Below are positions 26,194 to 35,363 of a DNA stretch of 64,000 bases, piece after piece. A program made the translations under genes and the position numbers. Location: NCBI RefSeq assembly GCF_052076145.1, contig NZ_CP197246.1, positions 310,001 through 374,000 of the forward strand. The letters run 5' to 3'. This DNA is from Kitasatospora sp052076145 (GTDB lineage: Bacteria; Actinomycetota; Actinomycetes; Streptomycetales; Streptomycetaceae). Under the pieces are notes generated by a model. It was not told the DNA's origin. It was given only the letters and a program-made list of their open reading frames with translations, and searched no databases. The number at the start of each line of letters is the position of its first letter. Positions within the stretch are counted from its first letter, which is position 1.

Positions 26194-27456
26194 ATGCCAG
26201 GCACCGATTCGGAAGCCGCGGCGGTCCGCGAGGCCTCGCTGCCCGCCCGCGCCAAGCTCGCCGTGACGGCCGGCCGGATGGCCGCCGCCCTCTCGCAGAA
26301 GGCTGGCCGTGGCAGCGGCTCGGTGATCGGCGGCAAGGTCGCGCTCAAGCTGGACCCCGACCTGCTCCGGACCCTCGCCGAGCACCTCGACGTGGTGCTG
26401 GTCAGCGCCACCAACGGCAAGACCACCACCACCCGCCTGATCGCCGAGGCGCTCCGCGCCGCCGGCCCGGTGGTCTCCAACGCGCTGGGCGCCAACATGC
26501 CCGCCGGGATCACCGCCGCGCTCGCGGGCGGCTCGGACGCCCGGTTCGGCGTGATCGAGGTCGACGAGAAGTACCTGGCCGGGGTCGCCCGCGACACCCG
26601 TCCGAAGGCCATAGCGCTGCTCAACCTCTCGCGGGACCAGCTCGACCGCGCCGCCGAGACGCGGATGATGGCCGAGAAGTGGCGCGAGGGCCTCCAGGAC
26701 ACCGACGCCGTGATCATCGCCAACGCCGACGACCCGCTGGTGACGTGGGCCGCCTCCTCCTGCCGGAAGGTGGTCTGGGTGGCCGCCGGTCAGGCGTGGA
26801 AGGAGGACGCCTGGTCCTGCCCGTCCTGCGGCGGTGTGATGCAGCGTCCGGGCGACGACTGGTTCTGCCAGGACTGCGGCTTCCGCCGTCCGCAGCCGCA
26901 CTGGGCGCTCCAGGGCACCCACGTGATCGACCCGCAGCGCGGCGCCTGGCCGATCCAGCTCCAGCTGCCCGGCCGTGCCAACCTGGCGAACGCCACCAGC
27001 TCGGCCGCCGTCGCCGCCGTCTTCGGCGTCGCCCCGCAGGTCGCGCTCCAGCGGATGCAGGCCGTCACGGCCGTCGCGGGCCGCTACGACGTGGTCAACT
27101 ACCTCGGCCGCGACGTCCGCCTGCTGCTGGCCAAGAACCCGGCCGGCTGGCTGGAGACCTTCTCGCTGATCGACGGCCCGCCGGCGCCGGTCGTCCTCTC
27201 GGTCAACGCGATGGACGCCGACGGCACCGACACCTCCTGGCTCTGGGACGTCGACTACGAGCGGCTCTCCGGACACCCGGTCTACGTGATGGGCCAGCGC
27301 AAGCTGGACCTCGCGGTGCGGCTGGAGGTCGCCGGGCTGCAGTTCCAGGTGGTCGACACGCTGGAGCAGGCCGTGCAGATGGCCCCGCCCGGACGGATCG
27401 AGGCGATCGCCAACTACACCGCGTTCCAGCAGCTGCGCAAGGCGGTGGCGAACTGA
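26194..27456 (+). CDS. murT: Lipid II isoglutaminyl synthase, Mur-ligase subunit
   Basis: 420 residues. With GatD it amidates the D-Glu of lipid II to D-isoglutamine at the cytoplasmic face of the membrane. The Mur-ligase ATP loop is SATNGKTTTTR (N74-T80). The Cys4 zinc ribbon typical of MurT is present: C209, C212, C225 and C228 (CPSCGG and CQDCGF). The Mur-ligase C-terminal domain follows. GGAGG lies about 11 nt upstream. It overlaps gatD by one base (TGATG), as expected for subunits of one enzyme. Confidence 0.95.
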   Translation: MPGTDSEAAAVREASLPARAKLAVTAGRMAAALSQKAGRGSGSVIGGKVALKLDPDLLRTLAEHLDVVLVSATNGKTTTTRLIAEALRAAGPVVSNALGANMPAGITAALAGGSDARFGVIEVDEKYLAGVARDTRPKAIALLNLSRDQLDRAAETRMMAEKWREGLQDTDAVIIANADDPLVTWAASSCRKVVWVAAGQAWKEDAWSCPSCGGVMQRPGDDWFCQDCGFRRPQPHWALQGTHVIDPQRGAWPIQLQLPGRANLANATSSAAVAAVFGVAPQVALQRMQAVTAVAGRYDVVNYLGRDVRLLLAKNPAGWLETFSLIDGPPAPVVLSVNAMDADGTDTSWLWDVDYERLSGHPVYVMGQRKLDLAVRLEVAGLQFQVVDTLEQAVQMAPPGRIEAIANYTAFQQLRKAVAN

Positions 27457-28304
27457 TGTCGTACCCCAACGAGTTCCCCCCCGCCCACCCCGCCGGCAAC
27501 CCTCCTGGGGCCCCCGGCCCGAACGTCGGCGCGAACCCCTACGCCGCCGAGCCGCAGTACGGAAGGCCCAACAGGATGAGCGAGAGCAGCCTGCGGCTGG
27601 TGTGGGTCTACCCGGACCTGCTCAGCACCTACGGCGACCGCGGCAACGCGCTGGTCGTCGAGCGCCGGGCCCGCCAGCGCGGGCTGGGCGTGCAGCGGAT
27701 CGACGTCCGCTCGGACCAGGCGGTGCCGACCAGTGGTGACATCTACCTGATCGGCGGCGGTGAGGACCGGCCGCAGCGGCTGGCCGCCGAGCGGCTGCGC
27801 GCGGACAACAACCTCGTCCGGGCCGCCGAGAACGGTGCGATCATCTTCTCGGTCTGTGCCGGGTACCAGATCCTGGGCCACGAGTTCATCAACGACCTGG
27901 GCCAGCGCGAGCCGGGCCTCGGCCTGCTGGACGTCTGGACCACCCGTGGCGACGGCGCCCGCTGCGTCGGCGACGTGCTCGCCGAGGTCGACCCGCGGCT
28001 GGCGCTCCCTCAGCTGACCGGCTTCGAGAACCACCAGGGCGTCACGCACCTCGGCCAGGGCGTCGCGCCGCTGGCCCGGGTGCAGACCGGCCGGGGCAAC
28101 GGCACCGGCGACGGCACCGAGGGCGCCTGGCGCGACACCGTCTTCGGCACCTACCTGCACGGCCCGGTGATGGCCCGTAACCCTGCCGTCGCCGACATGC
28201 TGATCAAGCTGGCGCTGGACGTGAACGCCCTGCCGCCCGCCGACACCACCTGGTACGACGCGCTGCGCGCGGAGCGGATCGCCGCCACCCGCCAGCCCGC
28301 GTAG
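27456..28304 (+). CDS. gatD: Lipid II isoglutaminyl synthase, glutaminase subunit
   Basis: 282 residues from the overlapping ATG. It is a class I glutamine amidotransferase: Cys134 in FSVCAGYQILG is the nucleophile, and the His is in YLHGPVMARN. It hydrolyses glutamine and passes ammonia to MurT. The first 40 residues are a Pro/Asn/Gly-rich extension; conserved homology begins at residue 41 (SLRLVWVYPDLLSTYGD). An internal ATG at 27576 with an AGG just before it could therefore be the true start, though the TGATG overlap favours coupling to murT. Confidence 0.95.
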   Translation: MSYPNEFPPAHPAGNPPGAPGPNVGANPYAAEPQYGRPNRMSESSLRLVWVYPDLLSTYGDRGNALVVERRARQRGLGVQRIDVRSDQAVPTSGDIYLIGGGEDRPQRLAAERLRADNNLVRAAENGAIIFSVCAGYQILGHEFINDLGQREPGLGLLDVWTTRGDGARCVGDVLAEVDPRLALPQLTGFENHQGVTHLGQGVAPLARVQTGRGNGTGDGTEGAWRDTVFGTYLHGPVMARNPAVADMLIKLALDVNALPPADTTWYDALRAERIAATRQPA

Positions 28305-28312
28305 TCACCGTC

Positions 28313-28348
28313 CACCGGCTGACCTGACCGCATGGCGGGCAGCCGGTG
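28313..28348 (+). terminator. Hairpin after murT-gatD
   Basis: A perfect 9-bp inverted repeat, CACCGGCTG and CAGCCGGTG, with an 18-nt loop, starts 9 nt after the gatD stop codon. Confidence 0.4.
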
Positions 28349-28603
28349 CCCAAGCACCCACATTCGTACGACAATGGAGTGAGAGCCGGACGCACACCCT
28401 CCTCGGCGTCCGGGGAACAGTTCCGCGCGGGCGCGCCGACGACGCCGCTCCCGCGTCGGCGCCTGCCCGGCCGGACGCAGTCGCCGTATGCTGAGCTCCA
28501 TCGGCCCGATTCGGGCGATTTGCTCCGAATCGAGCCTGCCTTTAGGTGTCGACGCCAAGGTGGTAGTCCGGCCGTTCCGGTTCTGCACGGGAGTTGCAAA
28601 GCA
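28349..28603. other. Upstream region of pfkA
   Basis: 255 bp without a gene. The last 100 bp are AT-richer (TTTAGG near 28541), which may include a promoter. I cannot place -10 and -35 with confidence. Confidence 0.3.
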
Positions 28604-29629
<1,026 letters not shown>

Positions 29630-29643
29630 CACCTCCCCACACG

Positions 29644-29672
29644 CGGCCGGGCGGGGCCACCCCGCTCGGCCG
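29644..29672 (+). terminator. Strong hairpin after pfkA
   Basis: Arms CGGCCGGGCGGGG and CCCCGCTCGGCCG pair at 12 of 13 positions around a CCA loop, 14 nt past the pfkA stop. Its presence argues that the next gene begins further right. Confidence 0.65.
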
Positions 29673-29701
29673 TGCCCGGAGCGACCTGGGACGATGCCCG
29701 G

Positions 29702-32569
29702 GTGATTCAGGGCGAAGAGGACGGACCGGCGGGCCGCCACGGCGGACTTCCGATGGTCGGCCGACGACGGGAGTTCGAGCGGCTGCTGGCCGCGCTGGGA
29801 CAGGCGCCAGCGGTCGTACTGGTCGAGGGCGAGCCCGGAATCGGCAAGTCCCGCCTGATCCATGAAGCCTCCGCCGTGCTGGGTGCACAGCACCGACAGG
29901 TCCTCACCGGCCTCTGCCACCCGCTGCGCGAGCCGTTCCCGTACGGGCCGGTGGTGGACGCACTGCGCAAGGCCGAACTGACCGACACCCTCGCCTTCCC
30001 GCCCACCGCCGGCGCACTGGCACCACTGCTGCCGGACCTGGCGGACCGGCTCCCGCCGGCCCCGCCGCCGGGCGACGGAGCCGGGCAGCGCTTCCAACTG
30101 CTTCAAGCGGTGCGGTCGTTCCTGGCCGCCCTCGGGCCGGTCGTCCTGGTCGTGGAGGACCTGCACTGGGTGGACGAAGCCACCCGCGACCTGCTGCTGC
30201 TCCTCGCTCGGGACCTCCCGCCCCAGCTCGCCCTGGTGCTCACCTACCGGGCCGAGGACCTGCCGCCGGACGGCGGCGTCCTGGGCACCGCCTACCGTCG
30301 GCCGCCCGGCACCGGCGGCGCCCTGATCAAGCTCGGCCCGCTGCTGGCGGCCGACGTGCAGGAGCTGGTGGCCGCCGCACTCGGCGAACACGCCACCGCA
30401 GCCCTCGGCGCCGCCGTGTACCGGCGCTGCGAGGGCCTGCCGCTGGTCGCCGAGGAGGACCTGCTCACCCTCGCCGAACACGGCGCGACCCACGACCGGG
30501 CGGCTGAGCTGCTCCAGGCGGCGGACGCGCCGCGCGGCCTGCGCGATGTGGTCACCGAGCGCTTCGCCGGGCTGTCGCCGCAGGCCGTCGCGATCGGCCG
30601 GGCGGCGGCCGTCCTGGCGGCTCCGGCACCTGAGCCGCTGCTGGCCGCCCTCGCCCGGCTGAGCCCCGAGCAGGGCGCCGAGGCGCTGACCGAACTGCTC
30701 CGGGCCGGGCTGCTCCGCGAGCCGGAGCCGGGCGAGTACGGCTTCCGTCACGTGCTCGCCCAGCAGGTGGTTCACCAGCAGATCCCCGGCCCGGCGCGGG
30801 CGCGGCTGCACGGGCGCGCCGCCGAGCTGCTCCAGGGCCGTACCCCGGCGCCGCTGGTGCAGATCGCCCACCACACCCTCGCCTCCGGCGACCGGGCCGG
30901 TTGGCTGCTGCGCGCGCAGGAGGCCGCCGACCGGGCGATCGCCGTCCGCGACAGCGGTACGGCCGCGCCGCTGCTGCGGCAGTTGCTCGACCGGCCCGAA
31001 CTGCTGGGCGAGGCACGCTCCCGGGCGGCGCTGGCGCTGGCAGGCATCGCCGCCGCCGGCCTCGACTTCCGCAGCGATGCCGGGCTGCTGCGCCGGCTGG
31101 CGGCCGACCCCCGACTGCCGCCGGAGGTCCGTGGCGAGATCCGGCTCAGTCTGGGCCTGGGCATGCTGAACGAGAACGCCGACCCCGCCGGATTCGCCGA
31201 GGTCGAACGGGCGGCGGGCGAGCTGGCAGCCACCCGCCCCGAGCGCGCCGTCCGGGCGATGGTGGCCCTGGCCCTGCGGGACGCCGAGGGCCCCGCGTAC
31301 ACCGGCGCCTGGCTGGACCGGGCCGAGCAGGCCGTCCGCGACAGCGGGGGCGAGGAGCTGCGGGCAGCGGTCCACGCCACCCGGCTGACTCTGATGGCCT
31401 GTCAGGCTCACTCTGGTGTATGGGGGTTGACAGATCGGCTGCCGCGCCACACTGACGACCGGGAGGTGCTCCGGCAGACCTCACGCGCTCTGCAGAACGT
31501 CGCCGACACCGCCACCTACCTGGGCCACGACCGGCGGGCCGCCGTGCTGGCGGCCGAGGCCGAGCAGGTCGCCGCACGGGTCGGCAGCCCGATCGTGAGG
31601 TACCTGTCCCGCGGCACCCAGCTGCGGCTGGATGCCCTCGCCGGGCGGTGGGACGGCCTGGCGGAACGCCTGGACCAGCTGGTCGACACCTTCCCCACCG
31701 CGATCGCACCCAACGCCGAACGGGCCCTGCTGGTCGGCACCCTGGCCACGGCCCGAGGTCAGCACACCAGGGCGCTCAAGCTGTTCGGCGAGGCGGCCAG
31801 GATCAGCGCTGACCTGCTGCTGGTGGGCCTGGAACTGCGGGCCGCAGCCGGCCTGGCCGCCGCTCACCTGGCACGGGGCGACGCCCTGCGGGCCTGGCCG
31901 GTGGCCGCACGGGCACTCGCGACCACCCGGCGCACCGAGGCGTGGCCCCGGGCGGCCGGGCTGCTGTCGGCCGCGGTGGAGACGGCCCTGGCCTGCGGCC
32001 GACGCGAGCCGGCCGAGCAGCTGGCCGCCGAGGCCGCGCGCGAGCTGGACGGACGTGACGCGCCGGCGGCGGCCGCCGACCTGGAGCTCGTCCACGGCCT
32101 GCTGCACCAGGACGCCGAACCTGCCACCGCCGCACGGCACTTCGCTCGGGCGGCGGAGCGCTGGCGGGAGGTCGGGCGGCCCTACGAGACCGCCCGCGCC
32201 CTGGAACGGCAAGGATCCGCCCGCCTGTCGAACTGCGCCGACGCGGCAGCCGGGCCGCTCACCGAGGCTTTGACCCTCTTCACGGACCTCGGCGCCACCG
32301 CCGACGCCGCACGCTGCGCCCAGACCCTGCACGGCCTCGGTCTGGTCCGGCGCGGGCCCGGCCGCCGGGGGTACGGCGGCAGCCTCTCGCCGCGTGAGCA
32401 CGAGGTCGCCGGGCTCCTGGCCGACGGTGCTTCCAACCAGCGGATCGCCGAGACCCTGTTCCTGTCACCGCGCACGGTGGAGCACCACGTCGCCAAGGTG
32501 CTGCGCAAACTCGACACCACCCGCAAGCAGGTGGCAACCGCCTACCCGGGGCTCCCTGAAGGCAGTTGA
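29702..32569 (+). CDS. LuxR-family ATPase regulator (LAL type)
   Basis: About 955 residues. The N-terminal STAND ATPase has VGRRREFERLL, Walker A EGEPGIGKSRL, Walker B LVVEDLHWVDEA and LVLTYRAED. A long helical middle follows. The C-terminal LuxR helix-turn-helix (last 65 residues) contains SPREHEVAGLLADGASNQ and SPRTVEHHVAKVLRKL. Such large ATPases activate metabolic or sugar-responsive genes. It is beside, and may control, the divergent GH59 genes; that is inference. The start is uncertain: GTG 29702 is taken because GGGA lies just upstream, and ATG 29753 is another choice. Confidence 0.9.
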   Translation: MIQGEEDGPAGRHGGLPMVGRRREFERLLAALGQAPAVVLVEGEPGIGKSRLIHEASAVLGAQHRQVLTGLCHPLREPFPYGPVVDALRKAELTDTLAFPPTAGALAPLLPDLADRLPPAPPPGDGAGQRFQLLQAVRSFLAALGPVVLVVEDLHWVDEATRDLLLLLARDLPPQLALVLTYRAEDLPPDGGVLGTAYRRPPGTGGALIKLGPLLAADVQELVAAALGEHATAALGAAVYRRCEGLPLVAEEDLLTLAEHGATHDRAAELLQAADAPRGLRDVVTERFAGLSPQAVAIGRAAAVLAAPAPEPLLAALARLSPEQGAEALTELLRAGLLREPEPGEYGFRHVLAQQVVHQQIPGPARARLHGRAAELLQGRTPAPLVQIAHHTLASGDRAGWLLRAQEAADRAIAVRDSGTAAPLLRQLLDRPELLGEARSRAALALAGIAAAGLDFRSDAGLLRRLAADPRLPPEVRGEIRLSLGLGMLNENADPAGFAEVERAAGELAATRPERAVRAMVALALRDAEGPAYTGAWLDRAEQAVRDSGGEELRAAVHATRLTLMACQAHSGVWGLTDRLPRHTDDREVLRQTSRALQNVADTATYLGHDRRAAVLAAEAEQVAARVGSPIVRYLSRGTQLRLDALAGRWDGLAERLDQLVDTFPTAIAPNAERALLVGTLATARGQHTRALKLFGEAARISADLLLVGLELRAAAGLAAAHLARGDALRAWPVAARALATTRRTEAWPRAAGLLSAAVETALACGRREPAEQLAAEAARELDGRDAPAAAADLELVHGLLHQDAEPATAARHFARAAERWREVGRPYETARALERQGSARLSNCADAAAGPLTEALTLFTDLGATADAARCAQTLHGLGLVRRGPGRRGYGGSLSPREHEVAGLLADGASNQRIAETLFLSPRTVEHHVAKVLRKLDTTRKQVATAYPGLPEGS

Positions 32570-32587
32570 GCCACCGCAACGGCAACA

Positions 32588-32624
32588 GCCCGGTGCCGGG
32601 CGGAGGTTCCGACCGGCACCGGGC
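32588..32624. terminator. Bidirectional hairpin between convergent genes
   Basis: A perfect 12-bp inverted repeat, GCCCGGTGCCGG and CCGGCACCGGGC, with a 13-nt loop, lies between the stop codons of the LAL regulator and the first GH59 gene. Confidence 0.75.
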
Positions 32625-32651
32625 ATCAACGGTGCACCTTCAGTGGAGACC

Positions 32652-35102
32652 TCAGGCGGTGGACCACTGCTGGTTGGGCTTGTTGCTGCCGCAGGTCCAC
32701 TGGATGACCTGTGTACCGGCGGTCTGCGAGTTGCCGGTGACGTCCAGGCACATCCCGCTGTTGACCGACACCCACTGGTGGGCGCTGCTGCCGGGCACGG
32801 GGGTCATCCGCCACTGCTGGTTGGCCTTGCCGCTGCCGCAGGTCCACTGGACGACCTGGGCGCCCGTACTCGTGGAGGCTCCGGTGACGTCCAGGCACTT
32901 CCCGCTGTTGGCCGACACCAGCTGGTAGGTGTCGGTGGCGACGGGCACCAGCTGCCACTGCTGGTTGGGCCGGCCGGAGCCGCAGGTCCACTGGACGACC
33001 TGGGCGCCGTCGGTGGTGGCGGCACCGCTGACGTCGAGGCACATGCTGCTGTTGGCGTTGACCAGGCTGCCCACGGCCGGACCGGCCAGCGGGGCGACGG
33101 TGAGATTGGCGAAGTCCGCGTTCTGGAATCCGCCGACGCCCAGACCCAGCTGCCCACCGGTGTGGCTGTAGTCCGTGACCGAGGCCACCTGGACGTGGTC
33201 GATCGAGGCCGTGATCGACGGCCCCTGCATGGCCAGCTGCAAGCTGTGCTTGCTGCCCGCACCCGCGCCGGAGTAACTGCCGGTGGCCAGGGTGGTGTCG
33301 GCACCGGAGGAGTTCTCCGTGAACAGCATCCAGGTACCGGAGGTGCTGATCTGGAAGTGGTAGGCCGAGTGGTCGTGGTCGATGTGGTCCAGGCGGCCCA
33401 GCAGCTCCGCGGAGCCGGCCTGTTCCAGCACCACGTCCACGGCGGCCTGGTAGCTGGTCCAGTTCGGGTCACCGAACAGGGTCAGCGGGGTGTACCCCAT
33501 GTCGGTGTGCCAAGGGATCGGCGGGGTCGTGAGGACCTGGCGCAGGCAGTTCGCCGTGCCGACACCGGCCGGGCAGGGAGCGGTCTCGAACGCGCCGGCC
33601 CAGTCGTGGAAGTACGGACCGGCCGCGCCGGTGCGTGCGTTGGTGAGGTCGGCCGTGTACGGCAGCGGGAAGGCGCTCCGGCTGGGCGACGCGGCACTGC
33701 CCTTGGCCTGGCCGGTGGTGGTCGTCACCGTGTAGAGGTAGCCCGGCTGCATGGTGAGCGAGTAGGCGCCGCGCTGCGGGGTGAGGTCCTGCGTGTGCGT
33801 GAACCACTGGTTCGGGTCGGCCGAGGCCATGTTGGTCGCCCAGACGTGGGCGGTGCCGGTGGACAGGCCGCCGGTCACCTTGAGGTTCAGCGTGGTCGCG
33901 GCCTGGGCGTCGGTGGTCTCGATGACCGTGCTGTAGTCCTGTCCGGACTTGAGCGTGACGTAACTTCCGTTGTGCGCATCGCCGTTGGCACCGGTGCCGG
34001 TCAGGTAGCCGCTCGCGCCGTCCAGGTACTGCCAGCCGGGCCGGGCGAACTGCGTCGTGTGGGCCATGGCCCAGATGTCCCGGCCCACCGAATAGGCACC
34101 GGACCACGGCTGGTCCGCCGACATCAGGCCCGCGTTGTAGTACGGGAGGTGGGCGGGCCAGGAACTGACCAGCGCCCACTTGAGGTTGGCGGTGATCCGC
34201 GCGTCGACGTACTCGCGGTTCATGTTCCGGGCCAGCGCCGACGGATCGGGGCCACCGCTGTCGTTGTCGTCCTCGGACTGCCACAGGGGCTTGTTCAGAC
34301 CGAGGGCGGTGCTGTTACCCGGGCAGCCGGTGTACACCGGGGTGGAGTGCCAGCAGACGCCGTGCGCGCCCACCACGGCGACGGCCTTGTTGAAGGCCTG
34401 GTCGGTGGCGAGGTCGGTGGCGACCGTCCAGTTCACGTCGTCGGTGTCGGCCGCCACCAGCTTGGTGCCCGTGTGACCGCTCGCGTCCAGGGCGGTACGC
34501 AGGTTCTCGAACCAGCCCTTGTCGTAGCCGATCTCGTTCCAGCCGCCGAGGTAGCCGACGGAGAGCCCGTGACCCTGGGCGCAGCCGAGCCAGTTGGCGA
34601 GGTAGGTGATGTTGTCCTGGGACCACATGCCGCCGTTGAACCAGCCGGGGCCCGCCCACTCCAGTCCGTAGAACGTGATCGCGGGGTTGCGCTGCTTGGC
34701 CTGCGCCATCAGCCACCACTCGTAGCCGCGGTTGCAGTCGAGGTCGGTACGGCTGCGCATGTGGCTGGGCTCGGGCCCGTCGCTGGAGTTGGCGTCGGCG
34801 CCGATCTCCACCTTGAGGATCTGCAGGTTGGCCCCGTAGCCGGGCTTGAAGAGGTAGTCCAGGACCTGCGAACGCTGCGGTTCGGGGTAGTCGACCAGCA
34901 GCCGGGAGGTGGCACCGCCACCGCTGATCGCTCCCATGCCGTCGTACAGCCGTCCGCCGGAGCCGCCGTCGAGCGTCACCGTCTGAGAGGTGGCAGCGGC
35001 AGTGGCAGCGGCGGCGGATGGCAGGACCAGGGCCGCGAGGGCTAGTCCGAAGCCCGCCGCGGCCGCGGCCGCACGGCGTAGGGAACTGGGGTGACGTCTC
35101 AC
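32652..35102 (-). CDS. Secreted GH59 beta-galactosidase-like enzyme with ricin-B domain
   Basis: 816 residues. A signal peptide (about 1-36, ending in an Ala-rich stretch) directs export. The catalytic (beta/alpha)8 domain matches family 59 (galactocerebrosidase type): Glu190 in LGGWNE fits the acid/base and Glu277 in KPLWQSED the nucleophile. A beta-sandwich and an outer sugar-binding-like domain follow. The last 135 residues are a ricin-B lectin (CBM13) with three QxW repeats (NQQW each time). It probably releases galactose from exposed beta-galactosides. GTG 35102 has GGGAGG 6 nt upstream; an ATG at 35126 is less well placed. It is a paralogue of the next gene. Confidence 0.9.
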   Translation of the reverse strand: MRRHPSSLRRAAAAAAGFGLALAALVLPSAAAATAAATSQTVTLDGGSGGRLYDGMGAISGGGATSRLLVDYPEPQRSQVLDYLFKPGYGANLQILKVEIGADANSSDGPEPSHMRSRTDLDCNRGYEWWLMAQAKQRNPAITFYGLEWAGPGWFNGGMWSQDNITYLANWLGCAQGHGLSVGYLGGWNEIGYDKGWFENLRTALDASGHTGTKLVAADTDDVNWTVATDLATDQAFNKAVAVVGAHGVCWHSTPVYTGCPGNSTALGLNKPLWQSEDDNDSGGPDPSALARNMNREYVDARITANLKWALVSSWPAHLPYYNAGLMSADQPWSGAYSVGRDIWAMAHTTQFARPGWQYLDGASGYLTGTGANGDAHNGSYVTLKSGQDYSTVIETTDAQAATTLNLKVTGGLSTGTAHVWATNMASADPNQWFTHTQDLTPQRGAYSLTMQPGYLYTVTTTTGQAKGSAASPSRSAFPLPYTADLTNARTGAAGPYFHDWAGAFETAPCPAGVGTANCLRQVLTTPPIPWHTDMGYTPLTLFGDPNWTSYQAAVDVVLEQAGSAELLGRLDHIDHDHSAYHFQISTSGTWMLFTENSSGADTTLATGSYSGAGAGSKHSLQLAMQGPSITASIDHVQVASVTDYSHTGGQLGLGVGGFQNADFANLTVAPLAGPAVGSLVNANSSMCLDVSGAATTDGAQVVQWTCGSGRPNQQWQLVPVATDTYQLVSANSGKCLDVTGASTSTGAQVVQWTCGSGKANQQWRMTPVPGSSAHQWVSVNSGMCLDVTGNSQTAGTQVIQWTCGSNKPNQQWSTA

Positions 35103-35129
35103 TGGGGCCTCCCGGCAGGTGAACACAGT

Positions 35130-35155
35130 CGCTCAAATCTCATCATCTTTGAACG
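35130..35155 (-). promoter_or_regulatory. 26-bp palindrome upstream of the left GH59 gene
   Basis: In the direction of transcription it reads CGTTCAAA, ten bases, then TTTGAGCG. It ends 27 nt before the GTG start. The matching site of the divergent paralogue is at 35310-35335. Confidence 0.6.
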
Positions 35156-35309
35156 TGGCGCCTCACAGGAAACCGGCAGTTCACCACGCCGTCAAGAGCG
35201 CGAAACACGCAGTTCCGAGCTCCATTACCTAGGGAATCGCCTTCCAATGACTGGGTGTTGCCTGCCGCACGCATTGACCGCCGATCCACCACCACCTACC
35301 GTTCAGTCT

Positions 35310-35335
35310 CGTTCAAATCTGTTGCTTTATGAGCG
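35310..35335 (+). promoter_or_regulatory. 26-bp palindrome upstream of the right GH59 gene
   Basis: It reads CGTTCAAA, ten bases, then TATGAGCG, and ends 28 nt before the ATG. Spacing and half-sites match the other copy, so one regulator probably controls both genes. Confidence 0.6.
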
Positions 35336-35363
35336 ATCTGGCCTCGTAGGAAAGGCATCCCCC

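Noticed and set aside
29672..29701. GTG at 29672 as start of the LAL regulator
   Set aside because: It lies on the last base of the pfkA terminator stem, so a ribosome-binding site there would be buried.
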